Assembly: GCF_905475395.1 (NCBI RefSeq)
Contig: NC_058342.1
Span: 37,999,140 to 38,063,139 of the forward strand
Length of the DNA: 64,000 nucleotides
Direction of reading: 5' to 3'
Origin: Chrysoperla carnea
Lineage: Eukaryota > Arthropoda > Insecta > Neuroptera > Chrysopidae
Shown here: positions 40,518 through 51,380 of the stretch, one piece after another
Layout: every line of letters starts with the position of its first letter
Numbering within the stretch: the stretch's first letter is position 1
The notes under the pieces: model-generated
Databases searched by the model: none
What the model was told of the DNA's origin: nothing
The model's input: the letters and a program-made list of their open reading frames with translations, nothing else
Position numbers and translations under genes: made by a program

Positions 40518-41553
40518 TACACTGAAAAAAAGGACTAATACTAGTTACAAGGAAATATGTTCTTAACAACATGATACCAAGTAAGTATTTACTTGCTATA
40601 TTTTATGTCTGTGTACAAAGATTACAATTTATACTTTAGATGATTACTAGTGTCATCTGTAGTATTACCCTTATCAAACGAAAAACATCCCTTATTCAAA
40701 CAATCACCCTTTTTATTTCACCTACTCATCAAAAGATGTCATTATACTGTAAAACATCACAACCCTATATTAAATCAATAGATGTAATTTTAACATCCGT
40801 TTAACATTTATTTAAAAATATCCCCTTAATAAAACAACCATTATTCTTAGCTATAATGCTCTTCTATAGATGTCAGCACTTTCTACTTTTATTTAAAAAC
40901 ATCCCTTGTTTGGACAATTACTATCTTAATTCAACAAATCATAAACAGATGTCATTGTAATGTAATAATTCAACAACCCTTATACTATAATTGTAAAATC
41001 ACCCTACTTAATATATTTTAATATTTCATCCATAGATAACAACATAATAAGCATCCCTATTTTGTAATTTAACTATTTGTAAATAGATGGAAATATAATG
41101 TAATATTCATCCCTTATTTTAGTTTAAGAAACCAAATATAGATGTCGATAAAAGATATAAAAAAAGCTATTGATTTTTTATTCACTACAGTCACAATTCT
41201 TAACGTTTAACTTCATAATTTAAATTCATCAACAGATGCTATTATCAATACTATAATACAACCCCTAATTTAGTACAAAAACCAAAATATAGATGTCAGT
41301 TGAACAGTTCTCGAATATAGCGCCACTGTTTAGTTAGAAGTTACTTTATAATTTATAGTTTACCGACGTAAAGAACAAGCTTCGTAGTTTTAAATTTAGT
41401 TTACGAAAAAGTTTTTTTGTTTATTTAAAAAAAGTCGAATAAAAACGATTAAAAATTTTTGTTGCCACAAGGAAAATTTTTATTTCAAGAAAACATACTT
41501 GATGTTCCAAACAAATTTTTCTTGATTAAAGAAACCCTTATTTTTTCCGTGTA
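40518..41553. mobile_element. Non-autonomous element with TACAC ends and an internal degenerate array
   Basis: The left end reads TACACTGAAAAAAAGG, and the right end read in reverse is TACACGGAAAAAATAAGG, an imperfect terminal inverted repeat of about 15 bases. Between about 40,630 and 41,320 the interior is a degenerate tandem array in which AGATGTCA-like motifs recur at about 40,734, 40,780, 40,868, 40,947, 41,034, 41,084, 41,140, 41,234 and 41,291, interspersed with CATCCCTTATT motifs. The right 100 bases carry CAAGAAA/TTTCTTG segments like those in the small element at 39,784-39,929. No coding capacity. It lies in the first intron of the CPAP1-like gene. Confidence 0.55.
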
Positions 41554-42130
41554 TATCTTTTAAAAAATAGAATATCTTCTTAGACGCATTTCCAGATCCC
41601 AAATTGGATTACATAACAAATAAAGATGACTTAACCAATGAATAAATTTCATTTATGAATGAAATGTCATAAAAACACAATAAATAGTGGGATATTTCAT
41701 AACATTTAAACAAATTAACAAAATTCTTAAATTTGTTTTTAAATATTAATTATTCACATGTGTTTTAGTAATTTGTACAATTATAATTAATTCTTTTTTA
41801 AAACGTTTCATATTCATCCACGAGCGTATACTTAATATTTTGTTCTTCAATTATAAGTTTTTGGGCGCTGAACTTGTCTCGAAAAAATTATCGTTACAAT
41901 TCAATAATTTTTCGATCCCGAAATCTACTGGAAAAAAATAGGTATTGAACAGAATATCAATAATGATTAGAATCTGATAAATATAATACGAGAATGGCCT
42001 CAAAATCATGTAATTTTACAAAATAGTTCATTGTTAAGTCATGTAAGTGTTCGTTGGCTAGGCTAGGCTAAGTTAGATGTACTTGTAATGTTCATGGGAA
42101 CGAATTATTATAATTTAAAAATCTTTATTC

Positions 42131-42160
42131 AATTCTAATAATAATATTATTATTAGAATT
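42131..42160. repeat. Perfect 30-bp palindrome
   Basis: AATTCTAATAATAAT is followed immediately by its exact reverse complement. It may be an AT-rich cruciform site or chance within ATT-rich DNA. Confidence 0.8.
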
Positions 42161-42892
42161 ATTAATATTAATATTTGAAATAGAATTATTAGTTTTTTTT
42201 TTTAAATAAAATTGCATGATGCAAATTGGTTTTTGCTACTTGTCAAGTCAACTGGAACTGAATTAATAATACCTAATGTATTTATTTATTTAAAAAAAAT
42301 AAAAAAATTCAAATTATTGTATTTGTATTTTTTTAAACCAAGTATTGGCCGCTCCAGCAATAATAAATTTACTGTAATTTATATAATCATAACATACATA
42401 ATTATTCATAGATGTCAGATTAAATACCAAACGCACTATACCGTTATATACAGTAAATAAAATTCTATTGTGAACCAATATACCGATCGAATGTGTAATC
42501 ATTTATTTATTTATGAAAAAAAGAAATCTTAAGAAAAAGTCCTAAAAGCTGCTTTAGAATAATTGCTCTAATTAAATAAAAATAATTAAGCAAGAACCCG
42601 TGAACTTGTTGCAACTCCAACGCATACAAAATAATTAAAAAGAATTGAATGCGTTTAAAGCATATTATTTTTATTTAGTTGTAAAGTAAAGTGAAGACAT
42701 TAATGAAATTAAAATGAAATTTAACATGAAATAATAAATGATTTAAAAATGAATTTTCTAATTTAACAAATTAACAAATACAAGGACATCTTTAATTTTG
42801 AATAGGTAGGTACTCTAGTCTAATAGATACATGAACGTTAACTTGTATATAATATTTAATACCTGTTTATATATCATATTTGTAATTGTATA

Positions 42893-43229
42893 GGGTCTTT
42901 CAATAAGAGTGATACTTTTTAAAATTTGCATAACCTATACCAAAATTTTGTTGGTAACATTAATATTTTTAAGTGTTACAAACATGCGACCAAACTTAGT
43001 ATACCTTGATATAGTTTATATATAAAAATCTTATATCATAGAATTGATGCGATTGGAAAATTTCGTCATTAAAATTTAAGCGAGTAAAAAAGCTATGGAC
43101 ATTTGAAAGATGTTTTGTGCACAAGTGCATAACAAAACTTCAATGGCTGAGCTTCAAAATAAAGATATATACAATGAACTTTGATACATTGAGCTATTTT
43201 AAAAAGTATCACTCTTATTGAAAGACTCC
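42893..43229. mobile_element. TA-flanked MITE (Tc1/mariner type)
   Basis: The terminal inverted repeats share a 31-base perfect match, GTCTTTCAATAAGAGTGATA and on, at 42,895-42,925 and again near 43,197-43,227 in reverse. TA dinucleotides flank both ends (42,891-42,892 and 43,230-43,231), as expected of Tc1/mariner insertion. The interior has no transposase and includes a reversed fragment of the dispersed family described at 44,570. Confidence 0.75.
42935..43030 (-). repeat. Dispersed repeat family B, reversed 5' fragment inside a MITE
   Basis: ATACCAAAATTTTGTTGGTA, CATTAATATTTTTAAGTGTT and TTAGTATACCTTGATATA are the reversed family start, lying within the TA-flanked element 42,893-43,229. 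Confidence 0.5.
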
Positions 43230-43285
43230 ATACTTATTAATGAACAAAATAGCTGATAGCGTTCATTCAGTTGTACACAACTACA

Positions 43286-43313
43286 TAGGTATTAGGTATT
43301 AAGTATTAGGTAC
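43286..43313. repeat. Heptamer array, TAGGTAT x 4
   Basis: Four 7-bp units, one TAAGTAT variant and a final TAGGTAC. Confidence 0.85.
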
Positions 43314-44569
43314 TGCTACTTAAGTATACATACATGTATATTACTTTACTTAAATCATTTTTAATTTTAAATAATATTAAATACCTACTTTGAACACATT
43401 CCATTTCTGTTTCTATTCTCTACAAATACAACTAACCTAACTTTCTACACATTATTTTATTTTTGTCTATTATTGTGCATGAATTTTACCTACAGGGTGT
43501 AACCACTACATCGTCAGAAAAAGTACACACAATAATCAGAGTTATCTTTTGAGATACATAAAAAAATTTGGAGCTGACAGAAAACACATATATCCTCCGT
43601 GGGATAAACAACAAAGCTCTATAAATATGAAGTTCAGAAACATTTCCTTTTGGATCGTCTTGCCCATTAAGAGTTTTGATCAGAATGCCAGAATCTACAA
43701 TTTCGCCAATATTAACAAAAACCGAGACTATTCCCCATAAGATGTTTTGGGAGTGTTTTAAAATAGATTGCTTGTAAATGTTTTGTAGGACACTCAATAT
43801 TTATGCATAGAAACATAGATGATAAATTTTAATATTTATTGTTAATTAACTGTAATATTTTAATTAGATTTAAAAATATTACAGTTGAAGTAATACCTTT
43901 TAACAATGCAGGCTCGGACTTTACTTATTTATATTGAAACTTTTAATTTCAATGAGCTTTTAATTATTTATAATCACTTTCTTAAAGTGGTTCGGCTGTT
44001 TGTCAGCTTTTACGATATTTTTAGAACATTTACGTCATACAAATTGCCTAGTTGGCTAATTACGTTACAAATGAACTACTTTAAACAGAATAATTAAAAA
44101 TTTGATATGCGTTTCAGTTTTAAATATACGTCTTTAAAAGTGTATTATTAGTAATGTCTTTAAAATTTGAGTAATCAATTTAGCTTAAATTTATTTCTCT
44201 ATTTCAGTACAAAAAAACTTGCATCATAGTCTTCTTAAAATAGAAATACCGGATTTGAATCAGATATATTTACGGATGAATGATTTATACTTGAATACTG
44301 ATATGTGTCCGTATGTGTCCGTTATCAAATGTTTAATGATTGTTTAGTGTAGATGTGATTATGAAAGTCTGTTTCAAAAGACTACTCACTCGAGCTCGAG
44401 CTCGACTCGCAAAAACAAAAACAAAAAATGAGTTAAATTGAAAACAAAACAAAACAATGTAACTGGTTGATGTTGAGACATTCAAGAACTTGTTTTATAT
44501 ACATCTCTTTTTAATCAATAAGAGATATGAATATTTCAAAAACGACCTAGTAAAAAATTTGTTTTTATA

Positions 44570-44995
44570 CCATGTATACATGTAAAATATATCAAGGTAT
44601 ACTATGTTTAGTCCTAAGTTTGTGACTAGACAACACAAATATTGATGCTACCAACAAAATTTTGGTATAGTTGTTCATCATCACCTAATTAGTCGATTTC
44701 CGATTGTCCGTTTATCTGTCTGCCCGTCTGTGGACACAAGAACTTAAGAACGAAAAGAGATAGCATGCTGAGATTTGAAAATTTTCAGGTAGCTTCAACT
44801 AGTGACCTTGTAAAACATTCTCGAAAAACAGGAAAAAATTAAATAACTTTCGGAAATTTTCGAAAATAATTGTGTTAGTTTTTTAAACTCTTTTAATTTA
44901 TAAAAAAATAATGCAAGCACTAATATTCAACACTTTCTATACAGGGTATTTCAATAGTTAACTTAGTCAATTGTTTGTTTTCATTTTTTTTAAAC
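44570..44995 (+). repeat. Dispersed repeat family B, longest copy
   Basis: Starts ATACCATGTATACATG, passes AATATATCAAGGTATACTA, TTGATGCTACCAACAAAATT, TTAGTCGATTTCCGATTGTC and a (GTCTGYC) stretch, and ends GGTATTTCAATAGTTAACTT then AGTCAATTGTTTGTTTTCA. Related partial copies are at 15,586-15,716, 16,068-16,320, 42,935-43,030 (reversed), 47,530-47,640 (reversed) and 60,985-61,260 (reversed). The family resembles a widespread insect repeat; I cannot name its class. Confidence 0.65.
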
Positions 44996-44999
44996 TTAT

Positions 45000-47900
45000 T
45001 TAAATATCAAAAATGAATCTTTTATGGTTATTTCTTTTTAGAAAATATTTTCATTTCTACTACACATTATTTTTGTTTTTTTAAAAATAAAACTTGAATT
45101 TATGTTTATTTAATTAGCTGAGATGTAGATTACCAACTTTTTTGTTTTCTAATCCAATTTTTGAACTTTCTTTAGCTATATACTTGGACTATTTTGACAG
45201 TATTTCATTTGGATTATGGTCGACAGTTTGGCCAAATTCAGCTGACTTATTGACCCATATCAATTTACAATGTCCACAAAATGTTCGTAAAAAAACTACT
45301 AATTGAGTAATTAATAATTATTGAAAACAAATGATATGAATTATTTTTAGTCAAGTTTAGAATACAAATATTTAGAGCGTAATATGCAAATATGAAAATA
45401 CGTAATTTTTTTATTTTAAAACAGTTTTTATTTTAATGCATCGTTGAATGCATTTAATCACTATTATTTACATTTTTTGAGTAAAATCTAATAATACATA
45501 GAATGCTTGAATACTTCGTTTTACTTCAACCATTTTCATCGATATCTTTCCGAAAGTTATCGAAAGTTTCTGTTTCGCCAACTTTTTGGCACTTCCATCA
45601 ATTTCCTTAAGTTCAATTAAACGAAAATTTCATTGTAATCAAATCGATTTTATAATAAGAAGCACATAATTAGAGGAAAATATAACTTCAGTAAAGTAGC
45701 TCAAAGCTGGTCATTCATTTATTTAAGTACTAATTAGTTAAATAAGTAAGTCCGTTATTTAAATTAAATTGATTGAATTGAATTGCACAATATTGAATGA
45801 ATTTAATGACGGATGCATGTTTTTAGTTTTAGTTTAAAATAGGTATTTAAATTTAATAGTTCTTTAAAACGGTGCAGGTGATATGAATATGAATTATTAT
45901 TAATTTTTTATTTATTATAATAATAATAATAAACACATAAACACACAACTTGATGTCTAAAATACTTAATGTGTAATACTTTTACATCCTAACAAGGTCG
46001 TATATCCATCCGTCCACAGTCCTCAGTCCGCAGTACACGTCAACAGACAATTCGCTCTTTCTTAACTGTTTACATCCAAAATAATTTCAATTTTAAGTTT
46101 TATTTTGTAAAAGCCAAATTGTCTCCTAATAAAGCGAGTAGGATGGCATTAACTTGTAACACTAAAAGATTTTAACTTCTAAAATGAACCCCTATTTTAG
46201 TTAATGGATTCGTGTTCATGGTCTTGGTTAGAATAAATAAAAACCAAAAACCAGAAATAAGTAGCAAAAATATTTGATTGTTAGTGTTAGATGATTTGAA
46301 TGGCATGGCATGACATTTAAGATGTAGAAGTCGGTGTGAAGGTGTTAAATCAAAGACTAAATAGCTGAAGTGTAAAACCAACATTTATGGCTAGGAATTG
46401 TAATTACAGTAATCATAGTTCACAAAGATGTAAACATGCTAGTTAAACAATTAACTAATTTAGCTATTTATCTCTATTCTATTCTATTCTCTAATATCGG
46501 GAAGTAAAATGTCGTTTTCATTTTAGCGGTAGCGGTAAGTTAGGTACTCTTACATCTTTGTCGACATTCAAAAACTTTTATATCTACAATTAATTCAGTT
46601 ATTAATATTAAGTATGAAGTACTATTCATTTATTATTTTGATTTACGTTTTTATAAAATTTATATCAGTGCTGGATTTAAGAAAACTGTGCTTTGTGCGA
46701 AGTCATAAAAATCATTGAAATCCACGATATTTCACTATAAAAATGGCGGCCTAGAAGATGGTTCATGCTAAAGACACTTTTTTGACACTAACTCAACCGA
46801 TTTTCAACACTCTAACTCAGTTTAGAGATGGCTGTGGAATAATTATCTTTGATAGTAAAATGTCACTAGGAGCTTAAATAAAAGTAAGATATTAGATAAG
46901 ATAAAATCACTAAAATGATCAACAGGCCAGCTCCAAAATAAAAATTGATCAAATTCTAATAAAAGAATCATTTCACATTAGAATTAGTCTTCCGCCACTG
47001 ATTATTTATTATTATCTAATAAAAGTATGAATTCTATTCTGATTGACGTTTTGATAAAATTTATAGTAACAGGTAAATTTATTTAATGGAAAGTTGACAA
47101 ATTATGAATTTTGAAATGGAACTTTCTCGGATTTGAGACGTTTCAATCATTTATTTTATCTACAATTATTATTAATTTTAATACTATTTTAATTAATACA
47201 CCATATTTCTTATTAATATATTTTAAATTAATGTATACTTTTTTAATTTGCGTGTTTGCAAAAATATTTTTATCACTTTCCTTATTTTTAAATGAAATCA
47301 TTTCACTATAACGACCACTGATCGAACACTGAGTTATCTATTGCATCATAAATGCATTTTAATTGATCCTATTTTCAGGTGTGGATCAATAATTTAGAAG
47401 TTTTTGGCAAGTATTTTCTGGAATTTTTATGTACTTTTCTAGAAAGTTTCACAAAATCACTAGTTGAAGTTTCCCTAAAAAAACAACATACTTTTTTTTT
47501 ATATAGTTTTGAAGAAAATGGACACCAAAGTTTTTTCCTAAGTTGCGACCTTACGGGTAAACAGTGATGTTTAAGAAAGAATGCTTCAAATAAAAGTTGA
47601 TAATTTTTTTTGTAAAGAATAACTTTCACAAAAACATTCTATGTCTAATGGTTTACAAGATGAATACTTTTTGATTTGATTGAAATACCAAAAAAATTTC
47701 TTTTTTCGAAAGTCGAAAAAACACGAAAATGTAGAGTAATACTTTAGCTAGAACTTTATTTGATGCATATTTTTTTGTAATTTGTAAAAAACTTATTAAA
47801 ACGTCCAACTACCCCCCAAAGGGAGTTAAGTACAGCCAAATAAACAAATAATAAATAAAATTTCAAAGATACATTAATTTTTTCTTTATTACCATGATAT

Positions 47901-49746
47901 TCTATTTAATTTTATTGAACTATTAAGGAAATGAACATTTACAACGTTAAGGCCAGAAACCGTTTCAAAAACAAATGGTTTTCCATGTTTCTATGGAACT
48001 CCTATACTTTGTACATTCAAATATCTTGAGTGTTATTTACCTTTATAAATTATAATAATTAAATCAAGTATTGAAACATTTGCTTAATAAAAAATAAAAT
48101 AAACAAAACAGAGCCGCATTAGATAGAAAATTTGTGAAACTTATTTGGCTTTGTGAAAACATTTCTGTTCAAAATATATGAAAAATGGAATACCTAATAG
48201 TTATCGTACTTTCGAATTTCAAGTCAGTAGATTTGAAAAAACCTTAATGAATTTTTTTCCAAATTTCACCTTATTTTAGTGATGAATGTTTCAAGTCAAA
48301 GACTAGTTATTTTTATAAATTTTAATTGAAAATTCAGCGTTTTCGTGATTCAGTGGTTTTTCCAATTTTGAAATTTTATAAAAATTTCGATTGAACTTAA
48401 TCAACTTACACACCTTGTAAGTTGTACACGATTCAAAATGTCAAACTCAATAATAAATAAAATTATTGTTAATTATATCCGTGTGTATTTAAAAACTTTC
48501 ATCGCTTGATACTATCTTAGTCATAAAAATTTTTATTCATTACATCACCAAAATTTTTACAAACGACATCCTTGGCATATAAAATCTAAATTTGGAAAAA
48601 CACCCACAAAATATAATACCTACTTAATATAAAAAAAAACCCAATATTTATTTGGGGCAATCCTTCTCTGGCCAAGTAATAAATTGTCATACGAAGGATT
48701 GCCAACATAAAATACTTTTCATGAATTTATTAAGTTAAAAGTTTTCCCATCCAGTGTGCCATTAACTATTTGAAAGTTTCTTGAATAATGTTTCGAAAAT
48801 TTTATGATCAGCAAAGTAGTAAAAAATTAATTTGTCTACAGTTTATAATTTGACCATTACTGTCTTAAAATATAAGCGACTGGGGAGCAAAATTGAGCTT
48901 AAATACCGAAAATGCTGTTAACAGTTTAATCGTAAATGGTTAATTACTTAACAATTATTTAAATTAATAATTGTTAACTTCCCGCTATGAAAATTGAAAA
49001 TTTTTCAAACTTTAAAACCTTTTCCTTTTCAAAAATCCGTTTTGAGGTCCTAGGAACTTATTTTAAACCATTTCTAGATGATGTATAATGGCTTAATCGA
49101 TCGAATTACGGCATTCTAAAAGGTTCTACAAGGTTTATTATTACTGAAAAAACGAGTGATTCATAATAATTGTATATCGAAACTTTATTCATTTTATGTA
49201 AAATTTCGGTAATGGGGCGGCATTTTTCACAACAATGGCGCATGAAGCTTTATTTCGTTAATTGTACACAAGATCGAAAACTTTTGTGGGGCTTGTCCAT
49301 CTATTTTGACCATCTAAATTCGATACAGCTTATCAAAAAATAAGAAGAGAATAAATGAGTACTAAATTGGAGCAGGCCCGTAGAGACGTAGGCGCAGTCG
49401 CAGCCGCAGCCGCAGTGCAACGCAATTAATGAATACCTAATTACTCATAATATAACATAAATAATGAAAATCAAGTTTGTATAGATATTAAATTAACCTT
49501 GGTACACTTATTAATAAATGAATGCTAACTAAAATGTACTTAGTTTATTGTCCAAGAGATTGTATTTAAAAAAAAAGTAGTTGCCTTAAAGGCCAGTCAC
49601 AATTAATTATTATTAAATGAATAAAACATTTTTTTTTTTAAATCATACATTATTTAAAAATTGGTATCAATGTTTACACAACCGCCCTTGACCCCATTTT
49701 ACCCTACACATTAATTGTTAACTACCCTCTTGTTGTGTTTACGTAC
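45000..49746 (-). other. Part of the presumed first intron of the CPAP1-like gene
   Basis: AT-rich, no exon identified. It contains the family B fragment at 47,530 and a CAGCCG hexamer run at about 49,393-49,415. Frames of 60-85 codons on both strands overlap one another and carry no family signature. Confidence 0.4.
47530..47640 (-). repeat. Dispersed repeat family B, inner fragment
   Basis: GCGACCTTACGGGTAAACAG and TGATGTTTAAGAAAGA match the inner block of the copy at 61,181, same orientation. The two overlapping 60-80 codon frames here are chance. Confidence 0.5.
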
Positions 49747-49789
49747 CGTTAAGTAAATACAAAGTTGCAAAAATCCAAGCAAATTTCAT
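49747..49789 (-). CDS. Probable signal-peptide exon (exon 1) of the CPAP1-like gene
   Basis: An ATG followed by 14 codons reading MKFAWIFATLYLLN and one base of a split Gly codon, then a donor G|GTACGTAA. This is a textbook short secretory signal: Lys at position 2, a hydrophobic core, and a small residue at the junction, with the intron placed right at the cleavage region in phase 1, as is common in insect secreted proteins. The phase matches exon 2 and exon 3. The sequence upstream on the minus strand (49,790-50,000) looks like a 5' leader with locally raised GC and several initiator-like TCAGT motifs. The first intron would be about 9.6 kb. The link to the downstream exons is inferred from phase, strand and the need for a signal peptide, not proven. 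Confidence 0.6.
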
Positions 49790-49894
49790 TATTAATCCAA
49801 AAAAATTTACGAACTTTTCACTAAAAAAAAATTAATAATAAAAACACATTGTTTGAAATCGGCACCAGTTTTTAATGTTTTGAATGAAATGAAG

Positions 49895-50003
49895 AGCACT
49901 TAATACTGAACTGAAGAACACTGTAGTGGATGGTAGATGAAGGATTGTGGATTGTGGACTTGCGGTTCTGCGGTTCAACGTTACGCTTACGATACGACTG
50001 ACT
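49895..50003 (-). promoter_or_regulatory. Candidate transcription start region of the CPAP1-like gene
   Basis: On the minus strand, upstream of the signal-peptide ATG, this stretch has locally raised GC and three arthropod initiator-like TCAGT motifs (around 49,997-50,001 and a pair near 49,910). No convincing TATA box is seen about 30 bases upstream of any of them. The leader would be about 110-210 bases long. Confidence 0.3.
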
Positions 50004-50323
50004 AAGTATGAATAAGTCTATTCTGATTTTAGAGTCAATCACTTGGTTCTGGTACTGAAGCCAAGCCGCAATGTAAGTTGTAAGTTGTAAGTTGACTTAA
50101 AGTATGCTAAAGAAAGTTTTCAAATTATTATTTTATTTGTATTGCTATTGACTATCATATTCATATTCGTATACCTAACTGTTTTATTGAATCCCACTCT
50201 TTTCTCAAAATCATTTAACTTGGGTTGTGTTGTGTATGGGTAAAAGACATTCATCTAGTATTCATCGGCAGTGCACTTTAGAAAATTATTTAAAAACAAT
50301 ATTTATAACATCAAAAAACCCCT

Positions 50324-50440
50324 AGCTCGGCAGTTTACATAGCGATTTTAACAGTCGGGACCCATTCAAATCTACACCGACTCGAATTTTCACAATAATG
50401 GATCCCGACTGTTAAAGTCGCTATGTAAACTGCTAGACTT
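50324..50440. mobile_element. Short hairpin MITE
   Basis: Arms of about 31 bases, nearly perfect inverted repeats (CAGTTTACATAGCGATTTTA at 50,331 against its reverse near 50,411-50,431), enclose about 40 bases. CTAG occurs at both outer ends and may be a target duplication or part of the ends. Confidence 0.65.
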
Positions 50441-50455
50441 GTTTTTTTCCATATT

Positions 50456-50645
50456 ATTGCCATATCTTCAGTAGCACTCATAAGGTTCATACAAATCGAT
50501 TGACGTCACAATATGGCGTCTGGTGATCACCATATTGAATTTTCATTACTGCCGTATCTTCAGTAGCTCTAGCAAGGTTAAGACAAATCGATTGATGTAT
50601 AAATCATCAAAATCGGACGACACGTTTGGCCTCTAGGATGCCACA
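50456..50645. repeat. Transposon fragment with a 94-bp internal duplication
   Basis: The segment starting TGCCATATCTTCAGTAGC (about 50,458) recurs as TGCCGTATCTTCAGTAGC (about 50,552). Both are followed by AGGTT and CAAATCGATTGA at matching distances. The second copy continues into a GC-richer tail ending near GCCACATAGGAAAA. No coding frame. Confidence 0.5.
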
Positions 50646-51114
50646 TAGGAAAAAGCATAGACTGATAAAATTCGTTACATGAACTCTTTTGAGGGAGTGA
50701 ATTGAACATTTGTATAATTTTCAAGAATGATTAGCAGTTTGAGACGGGTTTAAACTGAGTATAGGTAAGAGACACGGACACATAGCGTATGGTGTTTGAG
50801 TGTTCCAATTAGTTTGTTTTTTTAATTGTTGGTGGTTGTAGTGGACTCTGACTCGCGTACATCTGATTTTTTTAAAATAATCATATCGTATTAAATATGA
50901 GAGGTACTCATAATCATTTCATATGTATGTTACATGAGTGTACACAGAATTTCTAAAAAGTAACAAAAAAGCTGATAAAAAAAATTAATGTTTACAACAT
51001 ATTAACATACTTTGCGTCGCGATAACATTTCACTTTTGTAATTTCGTTTTTCTATTTTGCATATATGTTGCAATCAATTTATTAATATCACAAATTTTTA
51101 TTTTATTTTATGTA

Positions 51115-51380
51115 AACTTGTTGGAACTATGTTACTTATCGCACGTTATAATTTGTTTGCTGGTTGGAAAGTAAAACCAAAGACTGTGCAACAATTTAAA
51201 AAGACCCCAAAATCCAACGATGTGCTACCCAAGAGACTAAAACTTTTTTAATCGATTCAGGTTGCCATTAATTTTGAGAATATTTTTAAAATAATTTACA
51301 AACTGTCTATTTATATTTTTTATCCAAAGTTTATGTTTTTAATTCAAAAAAATGAGTTGTAAGTTATCAGAAGAATTCAT
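51115..51380 (+). repeat. Dispersed repeat family A, 5' part only
   Basis: Opens with CTTATCGCACGTTATAATTT and TGTTTGCTGGTTGGAAAGTA and ends at AAGTTATCAGAAGAA, where the other copies continue. The 64-codon frame here is the repeat peptide plus unrelated upstream DNA, not a gene. Confidence 0.6.

Noticed and set aside
43486..43797. A 103-codon minus-strand frame next to a TACAGGGTGT motif
   Set aside because: Probably transposon-derived, but no family signature; not a host gene.
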